Below are positions 40,408 to 48,939 of a stretch of 64,000 nucleotides of DNA, piece after piece. Below the pieces are notes generated by a model. It was given only the letters and a program-made list of their open reading frames with translations, had not been told where the DNA came from and did not search any database. Position 1 is the first letter of the stretch. Every line of letters begins with the position of its first letter. The DNA comes from Novosphingobium sp. Leaf2 (GTDB lineage: Bacteria > Pseudomonadota > Alphaproteobacteria > Sphingomonadales > Sphingomonadaceae), in NCBI RefSeq assembly GCF_001421325.1, contig NZ_LMJY01000005.1, positions 107,387 through 171,386 of the forward strand, read 5' to 3'. Position numbers and translations under genes: made by a program.

Positions 40408-41031
40408 TTACGCGATCTGCACCCGGATCACGGCAAGGAGACGGTCGACGCAGAGACAGGCGTCGGCCATATCGAAGGGTGACGCCCCGACCCGGAACAA
40501 CGCGTCGATCTCGTGGTGACTATAGGCCGGCGAAAGGATCGCTGTGAGATCCGGCAATTCCAGAGGCAGGCCGGACAGGCCTGCTTCCGTCGCAAGCGCC
40601 AGGGCCTTTTCGAGGTCATGCCGAATATGGACACGGTTCCAGTCGTCGGCATAGCCCGCCTTCATCAGAAAGGCTTTGAGGCTGAGTTCGATCGCGATGG
40701 CCAGCGAATGTGCAGCACTCGCCGGAGCGATCCCGACGCTTGCCGACGCGCCACGGGCAAAGCCCGTGGCATTCTCCATGAAAATGTCGATCAGCGCCGG
40801 ATCGACGTCCCCGGCGAAACGCCGCGCAGCGTCATCAAGCGTGGCGGCCGATAGCCCGATCAGCCAGCGCGATCCTCCGATATTGCGCAGATGGCGCAAA
40901 TGCGCCGCACCGGGTTCATCAATGTCGGTGCAGGCCGACCAGCGCAGCAGCAACGCCGCCTTCCAGCAGCGACCATGGCGCTGTCGGAACGCAAGCAAAG
41001 CGCGCAGTTCCTCATCATGCAAATCGCGCAT
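40408..41031 (-). CDS. HEPN-like domain protein
   Basis: A 207-aa protein. The first ~60 residues (MRDLHDEELRALLAFRQRHG; CWKAALLLRWSACTDIDEPG; HLRHLRNIGGSRWLIGL) are a separate small module. The remainder is helical with AHSLAIAIELSLKAFLMKAG followed by HIRHDLEKALALATEAG, the E--LKA-L ... HDL pattern of HEPN-type nucleotidyltransferase or RNase-associated domains. Three adjacent ATGs exist; 41031 has GGGAG at the best spacing. Probably a plasmid accessory or defence-like protein; it lacks the Rx4-6H catalytic motif in clear form. Confidence 0.55.
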   Translation of the reverse strand: MRDLHDEELRALLAFRQRHGRCWKAALLLRWSACTDIDEPGAAHLRHLRNIGGSRWLIGLSAATLDDAARRFAGDVDPALIDIFMENATGFARGASASVGIAPASAAHSLAIAIELSLKAFLMKAGYADDWNRVHIRHDLEKALALATEAGLSGLPLELPDLTAILSPAYSHHEIDALFRVGASPFDMADACLCVDRLLAVIRVQIA

Positions 41032-41262
41032 CATCATCTCCCTTCTTCGTGGCAAAGCGGCACCCGGTGCAGCGTGAGCGACGCGGATGGCTGGTGGACT
41101 CTGAAATGCACGCCCGCTGCCGACACGGCCGACGGGTTCCACTGCTATTCAGCGACACCCAAAAGGGCCTCAGCGCCCTCCCCTCTTGCCTGCGGGAATT
41201 TCGAGAAGACGACCGTGAGCGGAGCGGAAAAGGGGCCGCCGGGAAACCGGCGGCCACCGGCT

Positions 41263-42210
41263 TCAGCCCGCACCGCGACCAGCAGCTGAAGGAGGGCTTC
41301 CCAATGGGCCGCGGCGATCAACGACACGGAGTCCCCGAGCCTTGGCTTCGATGACAAGCCGCTCCGTCACGCCATTGCCCTGGAAGGCGATCACGAACCG
41401 CGGTTTAAGCGAGAGCATCTGCTCGTTGCGACGGAAGCCCGCGCGATCTCCGAGTTTGCGATCGAGACCGAACCGCACCTGCTGGATGCCGTTCTGCTCG
41501 GCCCATGACGCTGCAAGCCGTTCGATACCTTTCATATCGCCGCCGTGGACCAAATACATGTCACCAACGTGAGCGTGAACCTTGTTCAGGGTCGCTAGGA
41601 GGTTATCAGCAAAGGTCATCATGTCGGCGTCATTGGCAAACGTCAGGCGACCGCCGGCGAACACCACCGGCGTACCCTGCGCGGTGTTGGCGTTCAAAGC
41701 CCGCTCGCGGCGCGCCCGCAGGAAGGCATGGCCGTCGACGATCCCGGCGGTGACACCGAGCGAAATGCGGTTGCCGGACGATGGCACCCACGATCTCCCA
41801 GTTTCCCGGATATAGTGCGCGGCGGCGACATCGCGCATGATCTCGAAGGCACCCGCGGATTCCTCGACCTTCTTGGCGAGATCGATCTTTTCCTCCAGAT
41901 TGGCCGTGCTGATTTCGGAGCCGTCCTGTTCGGCGAGGAGCAAGCGAATGTCGTCGGTCAACCGGTCGACCAGCCCGTGTTTCTTGGCGGCGGCGCGGTG
42001 GAATAGGTTCACCAGCCCCCAGCCCAGATCTTCGATGTCACGCTCGATCGACGTGTTGCTCATCGTCGTGAAGAGATCGCTCCAGATTGCGGTGACGGTC
42101 TGCTCCAGCGCCTCGGTTGGTGGCGGCGCCATGCCACTGAGGTCTTCAGCGCGGGGTTCGAGGTGCCCTAGCTCCAGTGCCGCGAGTGCGGCTGCAAGCG
42201 ATGTGGTCAT
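41263..42210 (-). CDS. DUF2493 (SLOG-like, YspA-related) protein
   Basis: A 315-aa protein with a C-terminal DUF2493/SLOG Rossmann-like domain: TPVVFAGGRLTFANDADMMT, AHVGDMYLVHGGDMKGIERL, ASWAEQNGIQQVRFGLDRKL and KPRFVIAFQGNGVTERLVIE. SLOG domains bind nucleotides or nucleotide-like ligands. The N-terminal half is helical (ALEQTVTAIWSDLFTTMSN). A common backbone gene on sphingomonad plasmids. ATG 42210; a 45-bp element shared with ssb lies 110 bp upstream, so the two genes may share control. Confidence 0.82.
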   Translation of the reverse strand: MTTSLAAALAALELGHLEPRAEDLSGMAPPPTEALEQTVTAIWSDLFTTMSNTSIERDIEDLGWGLVNLFHRAAAKKHGLVDRLTDDIRLLLAEQDGSEISTANLEEKIDLAKKVEESAGAFEIMRDVAAAHYIRETGRSWVPSSGNRISLGVTAGIVDGHAFLRARRERALNANTAQGTPVVFAGGRLTFANDADMMTFADNLLATLNKVHAHVGDMYLVHGGDMKGIERLAASWAEQNGIQQVRFGLDRKLGDRAGFRRNEQMLSLKPRFVIAFQGNGVTERLVIEAKARGLRVVDRRGPLGSPPSAAGRGAG

Positions 42211-42319
42211 GATGGCGAGCCTTTCTGTCTTTGCCGGCGGCCTCTCCGCCGGATGCGCATCCTCCGGGCGCTCGCAAAAGAGGGGCTGGCACCGAGGCAC
42301 AGCCGAGGGAAACTCGCGA

Positions 42320-42364
42320 ACAAGGGGTGGTGCGGGCAGCCGTGGCACACGGCAACTCGGCCCG
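42320..42364 (-). repeat. 45-bp conserved leader element, copy 2 (DUF2493)
   Basis: Second copy of the element at 40040-40084, one mismatch in 45. Transcript-strand hairpin GCCGTG-TGC-CACGGC with the same stem and a changed loop base. It begins 110 bp upstream of the DUF2493 start, almost the same distance as for ssb. Confidence 0.75.
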
Positions 42365-42454
42365 CCGTTCGCGGGTTGCTAGCGCCTCGCGGGCGCCCAT
42401 ATGCAGCATCCTGTGGCGGGGAGGTGTCGTCACAGACCGGTTTTCGCTTTGTCC

Positions 42455-42901
42455 TCAGCCTGCGCCGTCGATCCGGAACGGGGATATCTCCAATTCCGCC
42501 GCCGCGAGATGCGAGAGCACCGCCGCGTAGCTGCCGAGACGGCGCACCGTTTCCGCCGAAATTAGGATCTCGTCATCGTCCGAGGCGCTGAAACTCCGAA
42601 CGGTCGTGCCGTCAAAGACCACCCGCTCCGGGCCAAACGCCCCAGAAGCGCCGTCCGCCCAGCGGGCGAAGACCAGGGCATGATCGACACAGAAAGTCTC
42701 GATCGCTTCGAACCGGCCCCAGGCAACCTCATGGTCGGCCAGGTACAGGGGAACGCTCGGATCGAGATCGTCCGGGTCGAACGCGGTGCCCTCCCAATCC
42801 GTGAAGGCGCCGTCGCTCTCGACGGCAGCGCAAAAGCCGGGAAGGAGGTCAGGGGACAGCGATCCGCCGATGCGGATCGCGACAGAAGCGCGATCGGCCA
42901 T
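42455..42901 (-). CDS. Unknown acidic plasmid protein
   Basis: A 148-aa acidic protein (SVAIRIGGSLSPDLLPGFCA; FDPDDLDPSVPLYLADHEVA; RFEAIETFCVDHALVFARWA; SASDDDEILISAETVRRLGS). No family recognised. Start ATG 42901. It sits 27 bp after the truncated PAPS-reductase-like gene on the same strand and may once have been cotranscribed with it. Confidence 0.6.
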   Translation of the reverse strand: MADRASVAIRIGGSLSPDLLPGFCAAVESDGAFTDWEGTAFDPDDLDPSVPLYLADHEVAWGRFEAIETFCVDHALVFARWADGASGAFGPERVVFDGTTVRSFSASDDDEILISAETVRRLGSYAAVLSHLAAAELEISPFRIDGAG

Positions 42902-42928
42902 GAGAGTCTCCGTAGCTAGTGAGGGGGG

Positions 42929-43546
42929 TCAGCCTGCGGACTGACCACGGTGGAATGCGTCGAGCCAGCGCGCCATCGACATGCGCTGCTCGACGGGCTT
43001 GCAGGCTTGCGCCGCCTGGAACGCGACCAGCGCGAGCGGTGCATCCGCCACGATCCGATCAACTTCGCTCGGCGAGAGAAGGCCGTGCTGACGGATATAG
43101 GCGGTGATATTGCCCGGTCTCGGTGTTGCCCCACCGCGGCCGACAACGGGCTTGCGCCACAGGCCATCAATCGTGCGCAAGCGAGGTTTTGCGCGAGCCT
43201 CCATCAGAACGATGGTGCGAAGCTCATCCCTGGAGAGCGCATCAACCTCGTGCGGCCGCATAGCGGGACAGAAGAAACAGGAGGATTTGGGCGGTACAGG
43301 CAGGCCCGCACGCTCAATGCGTGCAATGCAATCCGCCCGGGTCCAGCCCAGTTCGCGAAGGGGATAACGATAGTCATAGCGAGGGTCGGCATATCCCTCG
43401 GCATGCGCGTAGCGACGCTGATCGGCACTGGAACAGTCATAGCCGATCAGTTTGACAACACGTCCGCCTTCTCCCCAGCACCGTATCGCGGGCGCCCATT
43501 GCGCCGTCCATTTGTCCTGCGGCGCCACCTTCCATTTGAGAGAGCA
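42929..43546 (-). pseudogene. PAPS-reductase-like gene, 5' end deleted
   Basis: The frame gives CSLKWKVAPQDKW, then VVKLIGYDCSSADQRRY, YDYRYPLRELGWTRADCIAR and PPKSSCFFCPAMRPHEVDAL, matching the C-terminal half of phosphoadenosine-phosphosulfate-reductase-like (PP-loop) proteins of mobile elements. Family members have an upstream PP-loop ATP-binding domain; here a TAA stop (43547-43549) directly precedes the Cys of CSLKWK and no upstream part is found. A GTG at 43528 could still start a 199-aa product. The break lies at the edge of the recombinase element. Confidence 0.75.
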
Positions 43547-43649
43547 TTAGGTCTGGATAGGTCTGTCCTCTTTGCCCCGCAAAGCCGGCATTCCCACCAC
43601 TTCCAATCCCCCTCCCCTTCCAAGACGCCCGGTTAAGTCGGAACCGCCT

Positions 43650-44108
43650 TCAGTCAGGGGAGGGATCGTGCGGTTCAGCGCTGGTGCGGATTGGGATGGG
43701 GCGGCGAATCCGATCGAGTTCCTGCACGAGTTGCGCGTTGCGAAGTTCGAGCCGTTCCGCGCGCTGCTCGGCTTCGAGGGCGCGCTTCAGCAGGCTGGCG
43801 TTATGTGTCGCAAGTGCGACGTTGCAGCCTTCTGCATCACGAAGAGCCGTGCGTGTGCGATCCGTCTCACCTGCGATCCTTTCTGTGTCTTTAGCACGCT
43901 GCGCCTGAAGTTTCCGTAGAGCGTCAAGAACGCCGGCATGGTGGGTATAGATGATATTGCGGCCGACCCCAGCAGCTCGTGCGAGGGCGGCGACCGTCGG
44001 CGCAGTGGATGGGTCATTGGCGAAGGCGCCAAGAGCTTCGCGCAGACGGGCATCGGTCTTACCCCAGCGGCGGCCTTGCGGAGTGGACAGGTCAGGTTCG
44101 GACGCCAT
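43650..44108 (-). CDS. DUF6262/TnpC-like coiled-coil accessory protein
   Basis: A 152-aa protein with an N-terminal helix-turn-helix-like part (REALGAFANDPSTAPTVAAL; ARAAGVGRNIIYTHHAGVLD) and a C-terminal coiled coil (LLKRALEAEQRAERLELRNA; QLVQELDRIRR). This is the layout of DUF6262 and TnpC proteins encoded after the recombinases of Tn554-like elements, where TnpC affects orientation and efficiency of transposition. ATG 44108 overlaps intC by 17 bp. Confidence 0.75.
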   Translation of the reverse strand: MASEPDLSTPQGRRWGKTDARLREALGAFANDPSTAPTVAALARAAGVGRNIIYTHHAGVLDALRKLQAQRAKDTERIAGETDRTRTALRDAEGCNVALATHNASLLKRALEAEQRAERLELRNAQLVQELDRIRRPIPIRTSAEPHDPSPD

Positions 44109-45900
44109 CGGCATTTTCCTCGTCGAGCTGGTCGAGGATGCAACGCGATTCCTGGATACGGGCCTCGGCAAGCGCGCGGCTCTCGGCGTCGAGATCATCC
44201 CGCTGGGCCAGCATGGTGTTACGTTCAAGGCGCGCTTCCCAGACGTGTCTATGCCGGTTGGTCACGGCGAAGTTGGCGCAGGTCGAGCAGGTAGTTTGAG
44301 TGCGAAGCACCGGGTTCGGCTCGCGCTCGCCGCCGAGGCACGCGGAGGTTTCGCGCCGGTACAGGCAGTAGCCCCAGTCGCAGATCCCGAGGCGCATATC
44401 CGTTTCGGCCAGGATCTCGGTGATGTAGACATCGACGTCGCCCGATCGCGTGCGGCCGCGGAACGGTGATCGTTCGGAGAGCATGATCCCTGCCTTGCCG
44501 GCAACATGCGGAGCCAGGAGCAGGTCTTCGAGCGCCTTGCAGGTTTCTTCCGCCGTTTGGTCGTCGATCAGCTCGGCAAGCTCGAAGTCGGTGCCGACAT
44601 AGGCTCGGTCGGTCATCGCGCGGTGAACGTGGCCGAGGTGGTGTTGCAATGCCGTCAGGCCGGTACGATCACGCCGACCGATGAACCGCGAGAACGTCTT
44701 GCGCCCCTGATAAGTGGTCAGGTGCCAGGTGCCCCCTTGGTGATCTGGCAAGGTCAGGAATGGCGCAAACCGCTCATTCAAGCGAACGTTGACCATGGGT
44801 GGCCGCAGCCGCGCAATAGGCATGGACGTCGGCAGTGGCGATCGCCCCCTTCCGAGTTGGTGAAGCCAGAGATCCTTCTCCCCGCTGAGTTCACGAAGCG
44901 GAGCTGACAAACGTTCGAGTATGTGAATCGCCCGCTGAACCGGCTCAGGTGCGAGCCATCGGTGGACATTGCCGTGCTCCGTCAGCGACGTCTTCGTGAT
45001 CGTACCGACCAGATAAACGTGCTCCTCTTCGTTGTCGTCGGCCGCGTGGCGTTCGATACAGCCCTCTTCGAGCCTCAGGATCTCTGAAGCTCTCGCGCCA
45101 ACAAGGTAGGCAATGACAACGAAGCAGGCATCGCCAAGCCGGTCGAGCATGAACGCCAGGCGGCGCAGCGGCCATTCGGGATGTGCATACCGAAGCGCGC
45201 AGGGACAGGGTTCGTCCAGCATGGCACGTTTAATATGCCAGTGAAGACTCCGACCCTGGTGGTGCGGTCGGAGGCGTGCATAGAGATTTTCGAGATGGTC
45301 GCGAAGTGCGAGTATCTGGTCCGCCGCTTCGCCGAGCAGCTCGATCGCCCCGCTCACCAGTGGCACGGCGATCTCGTCGGGGGTGTAAGGATGGCCACCA
45401 TAAGGTTTCCAATGGCGCTTCCCCACTGAAGCGGCGCGGGGCGGCGGCACAGGCGGTGCGTCATCGAGCTTTTCGCGCTGCATGTGGAAGGTGCGGATCG
45501 TGCCTAGATGACCTTCGGCAGTCCTAAGCGAAAGCAGCGCGCCGCTCCTGCCGCGACGAGCGCGAAGCATCGCAACGAACCCATCGACCGTGTCTTCATC
45601 AAGATCCTTGAAACGTCGGACATTCTCGACCGCCATCCATCGAACTAGGAAGCGGATGTTACTGAAGTGGCCTCGGATTGTGTTCTTTCGAAGTGGCATC
45701 CGACCTTCAGGTGGATCGTGCAGCAGCGAAAGTAGGAACAGTTCCGCCGCGCGGCGAAGCGGCGTCCACTGATCGTCGCTGAACCGGCTTTCATCCGGCA
45801 TTTCGAAGTGCCAGTTAAACGACATCGCGGCGGACACGTCTTCGTTTCCGGGCGATGGCGGCGGGGTCGTGGCGAGCGAAGATGTCGGGACGGAGGCCAT
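44092..45900 (-). CDS. Large tyrosine recombinase (third of three, TnpB-like)
   Basis: A 602-aa integrase-like protein. Box I has its Arg (YLVGARASEILRLEEGCIE, about residue 274). Box II region reads TTYQGRKTFSRF, so the usual His of HxxR appears replaced by Tyr while the Arg remains. It ends with LQHHLGHVHRAMTDRAYVG, which holds the box-III His and the nucleophilic Tyr. The C-terminal ~120 residues contain Cys clusters (CDWGYCLYRRETSACLGG; TQTTCSTCANFAV) likely binding zinc. Gap of 4 bp after intB. Confidence 0.82.
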   Translation of the reverse strand: MASVPTSSLATTPPPSPGNEDVSAAMSFNWHFEMPDESRFSDDQWTPLRRAAELFLLSLLHDPPEGRMPLRKNTIRGHFSNIRFLVRWMAVENVRRFKDLDEDTVDGFVAMLRARRGRSGALLSLRTAEGHLGTIRTFHMQREKLDDAPPVPPPRAASVGKRHWKPYGGHPYTPDEIAVPLVSGAIELLGEAADQILALRDHLENLYARLRPHHQGRSLHWHIKRAMLDEPCPCALRYAHPEWPLRRLAFMLDRLGDACFVVIAYLVGARASEILRLEEGCIERHAADDNEEEHVYLVGTITKTSLTEHGNVHRWLAPEPVQRAIHILERLSAPLRELSGEKDLWLHQLGRGRSPLPTSMPIARLRPPMVNVRLNERFAPFLTLPDHQGGTWHLTTYQGRKTFSRFIGRRDRTGLTALQHHLGHVHRAMTDRAYVGTDFELAELIDDQTAEETCKALEDLLLAPHVAGKAGIMLSERSPFRGRTRSGDVDVYITEILAETDMRLGICDWGYCLYRRETSACLGGEREPNPVLRTQTTCSTCANFAVTNRHRHVWEARLERNTMLAQRDDLDAESRALAEARIQESRCILDQLDEENADGVRT

Positions 45901-45904
45901 ATTG

Positions 45905-47725
45905 CTATTCCAGATCCGGCAGCGGCGGCAGAAAGGGAATGAGCCGGTCCGCGTCTGGCATCATCTCGGGCGGGAACGCCGAAAGTAGGTCTTGCGTCAA
46001 CACCTGAAGACTCGGCGCGTAGAAGAGGCCAAACCGGATTGGGTCGATACGCTCACGGGCTGATTCAAGATGCCGGATGGCCTGCACAATCCGTGCGAGA
46101 TGATCTGGGTTGATCGGGACAATCAAGCCCGGACAGGTAAGGCAGCCACCCAGTTTCGGGCACACGTGGCCGGGGCGCGCGTGCCCATCGTCGGTTGGAC
46201 GAAGACAGTCGTGGCCGAACAGCACCGTCACCGGCGCGCTGGTACTTGGCTCTTTATCTTGCGGGCGATCCGAGCCTGACTCGCCGCGCACCCATGTGAT
46301 CATCAGCGACTGGAGTCGGCCGATCGTATCGCGTTCGAGGCGGCGAACGGCCTCCCCATCGACGTAGATATCTGTCGTAGCGACACTAACGTGGTTGAGG
46401 ACCGACTTGGCCGCCATGATGTCGCCCTGCGACGCGGTATAGTGGGCGCTCGCCATGCTGCTGCGGAACAGCTTGGGCGAGAAGTCGGGAAGAAACGGCC
46501 GGCGCTTATCGGGATGAGCTTGGTTCCATAAGGCGATGGCGGCGTTCTGGCGCTCGTAGAACCGCAGCATTGCCCAACGCAACGTGGCCTGCGCGATCTG
46601 GCCGGCGTTATGCTCGCGTTCGTTGCGGCCGGTCGTCATGAGGAAGCGGTGCAGGAACAGCCGGTCGCGCTGGGACCGCTGCACATGCGGCAACAGAGGC
46701 GCCGTCATCGCAAGAAGCTTTTCTATCAGACGAGGCGCTGCATTGGGACGGCGATTGTCAAACGATCGCCGCTGCATGCGCTTCACCTTTCTGCCCGCGC
46801 GGGGTTTCGTCCATTCGACCATAATGCGATGCCGTTCGAGCGGATGGGCTACAAGGCAGTCGCGCTTGATCTGACGCAGTGGCCCGACATTGGCCGCCGT
46901 CTGAATTAGCAGCGCGATGTAGAACGCCGTCAGAGCATCGGTCGTTATATGCAGATAGCCCTCGATCGATGCGATCCGATGAGCTTTCGGCAGTCCCTTC
47001 GAATTGAAACCTAGGCGCCGCATACCATTGCCGCCCGGGGACAGACCATCGTTGGCCCGGTGGAGCCGCCATATCCATCGGTCCAATCCTTCTCCGCGCC
47101 ACGAAGGTCGTGGCGGCAGCTCGGGCAGGGCTATGACGGCTTGGCCATACTGGAACTTGTCCCAGGCCGCATCGATCGCCGCATAGCAGGCTGCCAGCAG
47201 CGACCGCATCTGGGCGGGCGTTAACCGCTTCTGTGGCAGTCGCTGGCTGCCGGCAAGCGGGATGGCATTGTTCGGCACCGAGAGGTTGGGTGCGAACAGG
47301 CCCGGATTGTCCGCGATCGCGCGATTTAGGATCGGTCTGACCATACCGAGCTGGCCCGCTTGCGACTTTACGCTGCGCCTGCGTCCATTGGCGGGCTTCG
47401 CCAGCCAGGTGATGAATCGGCGTATCGTTGCCGTATCGAGGTCGGCCGCGCACCCGACCTGCGCGTCTTCACCCAGGAACCTCCCGAACACGCGCAGCGC
47501 GAACCAGCGAGAAGTACGGGTGGCGGCGCTGGATGCCACGTCATGATCGCGGAAGGCCTGGGCGATAGCTGCGCTAATGTCGTCCGGCATTCCGAACAGC
47601 GCTGGATCGAAGCGCTGGACGATCTCGCCCCATTCGTCGCGGAACTGGACGTCCGCAACATCCGCCGGATGGTCTGCCGGCACCGGATCGAGCCGCAGCG
47701 TCCGATCGAGGCGGCTCCTAGCCAT
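45905..47725 (-). CDS. Large tyrosine recombinase homologue with altered catalytic residues
   Basis: A 606-aa protein of the same class. The fold is recognisable, but box I reads QTAANVGPLRQIKRDCL, with Asn-Val-Gly where the catalytic Arg usually stands, and box II reads SPKLFRSSMASAHY, with Lys at the His position. The C-terminal VLNHVSVATTDIYVDGEA keeps the His and Tyr. A Cys-rich tail follows (HVCPKLGGCLTCPGLIV). It may have become a structural or DNA-binding partner of the other two recombinases. Overlaps intA by 8 bp. Confidence 0.78.
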   Translation of the reverse strand: MARSRLDRTLRLDPVPADHPADVADVQFRDEWGEIVQRFDPALFGMPDDISAAIAQAFRDHDVASSAATRTSRWFALRVFGRFLGEDAQVGCAADLDTATIRRFITWLAKPANGRRRSVKSQAGQLGMVRPILNRAIADNPGLFAPNLSVPNNAIPLAGSQRLPQKRLTPAQMRSLLAACYAAIDAAWDKFQYGQAVIALPELPPRPSWRGEGLDRWIWRLHRANDGLSPGGNGMRRLGFNSKGLPKAHRIASIEGYLHITTDALTAFYIALLIQTAANVGPLRQIKRDCLVAHPLERHRIMVEWTKPRAGRKVKRMQRRSFDNRRPNAAPRLIEKLLAMTAPLLPHVQRSQRDRLFLHRFLMTTGRNEREHNAGQIAQATLRWAMLRFYERQNAAIALWNQAHPDKRRPFLPDFSPKLFRSSMASAHYTASQGDIMAAKSVLNHVSVATTDIYVDGEAVRRLERDTIGRLQSLMITWVRGESGSDRPQDKEPSTSAPVTVLFGHDCLRPTDDGHARPGHVCPKLGGCLTCPGLIVPINPDHLARIVQAIRHLESARERIDPIRFGLFYAPSLQVLTQDLLSAFPPEMMPDADRLIPFLPPLPDLE

Positions 47726-48860
47726 CGGCGGGGATCAGCTCGCCATAGAGATAGGCAAGGCTCTCGCTCAGGTCGCGCTCGTGGAGCTCGACGCAGCGCA
47801 AATAGATCGCCGTGGTCGCGATCGAGGCGTGGCCGAGCAGCACCTGCACGACCTTGAGCGGGTTTAGATCGGGATTAGTGCGGACCTGCACCTGAAGACG
47901 GGCGAGCATTGCCATTGCAAAGGTATGGCGCAGCCAGTGCAGCGTGCCGTGAAGCCCTGAGGCCGCGAACGCTTCCGCGAACTGCGCCGTTAGGAGCGTG
48001 CGAGTCATGGCACGGCCATGTTGGTTCAGCAGGAGATTGGATGGTGCGCGGTAGCCCCGGTTGGCACGGCGGGCGCGGCGGACGATCCGGGCACGATCCT
48101 CGCCGATATACCAATGAGTATGATCCAGCAGCCGAAGCGGCGGATAAACCGTCCTTGGCCGGTCGCCTTTGGTGATATGCAGCGGCACGCCGACCAGCGG
48201 GTCGCTGGCGAGGCCGAGCGGCCAGCTATCGGGGATCTGGTCCACGGCGAGCGCGCAAAGCTCTTTGCGGCGCAGGCCCGCTCCGAGCGCCCATTGCGCA
48301 GCAAGGCGCGCTGTGGACCTGAGATGCGCAAACAGCCCGGCCAGTTCGTCGGCGCGCAGCGGCCGCGGCAGCCTTTCAGGCCGAGAGACGATCAGCGCGT
48401 TAACCTGTCGGCGCTGCAATCCGGGGCGATAAGCGCCGTTGAGCATCAGCGTCATCTTCTCAGTCAATCGGAACGGGCAATGGTCGATCAGTCCCCGATC
48501 GAGCGCCCAACCGTAGAAGCGGCAGACAGTGGAGACGCGCGCGTTGATCGTGGTCCGGGCATAAGGCCGCCCGGTATGCGAGCTAGGTTGTTCCAGCATG
48601 CGGTTGCGATAGGCGGCGATCACACGCTCGTCCGCCTCGCGCCATTCTATCCCAGATTGCTCGAGCGCGTCGAACCAGTCGTGTAGATGCTCACCGTAAG
48701 TCCGCACGGTTTCCGATGCCTGCGCGTGGCCACTGAGTTCGGCATGTTCAATGAGCCAGACGAAGGCAGGCTCGATAATCGCCATTTTGGCGTCAAACAG
48801 GATCGGGAAGCTTGCCGGGATACCCCGTTCACCGGTGCCCGCCCGCACAATGCTGACCAT
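47718..48860 (-). CDS. Tyrosine recombinase/integrase (first of three, TnpA-like)
   Basis: A 380-aa integrase with all catalytic boxes intact: Arg in GAGLRRKELCALAVDQ, HxxRH in LHWLRHTFAMAM, and LLGHASIATTAIYLRC with the His and nucleophilic Tyr. An N-terminal SAM-like core-binding domain precedes it (ETVRTYGEHLHDWFDALEQS; TTINARVSTVCRFYGWALDR). The start is ATG 48860, with GGGGAGG upstream. It is the first gene of the recombinase operon and probably the main strand-exchange enzyme. Confidence 0.88.
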   Translation of the reverse strand: MVSIVRAGTGERGIPASFPILFDAKMAIIEPAFVWLIEHAELSGHAQASETVRTYGEHLHDWFDALEQSGIEWREADERVIAAYRNRMLEQPSSHTGRPYARTTINARVSTVCRFYGWALDRGLIDHCPFRLTEKMTLMLNGAYRPGLQRRQVNALIVSRPERLPRPLRADELAGLFAHLRSTARLAAQWALGAGLRRKELCALAVDQIPDSWPLGLASDPLVGVPLHITKGDRPRTVYPPLRLLDHTHWYIGEDRARIVRRARRANRGYRAPSNLLLNQHGRAMTRTLLTAQFAEAFAASGLHGTLHWLRHTFAMAMLARLQVQVRTNPDLNPLKVVQVLLGHASIATTAIYLRCVELHERDLSESLAYLYGELIPADG

Positions 48861-48884
48861 GGATTGCCTCCCCTCGCTCATGCG

Positions 48885-48939
48885 GGGCAACGATGGCGAC
48901 CATGGCTTCTTTTGAGTGGTTTTGCGCAACGATTGCGAC
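48885..48939. repeat. Pair of 16-bp direct repeats upstream of intA
   Basis: GGGCAACGATGGCGAC (48885-48900) and GCGCAACGATTGCGAC (48924-48939) agree in 14 of 16 positions, 39 bp apart centre to centre. They lie 25 and 64 bp upstream of the intA start. Tyrosine-recombinase elements often carry such arm-type binding repeats near one end, so they are candidate recombinase sites. Confidence 0.45.
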
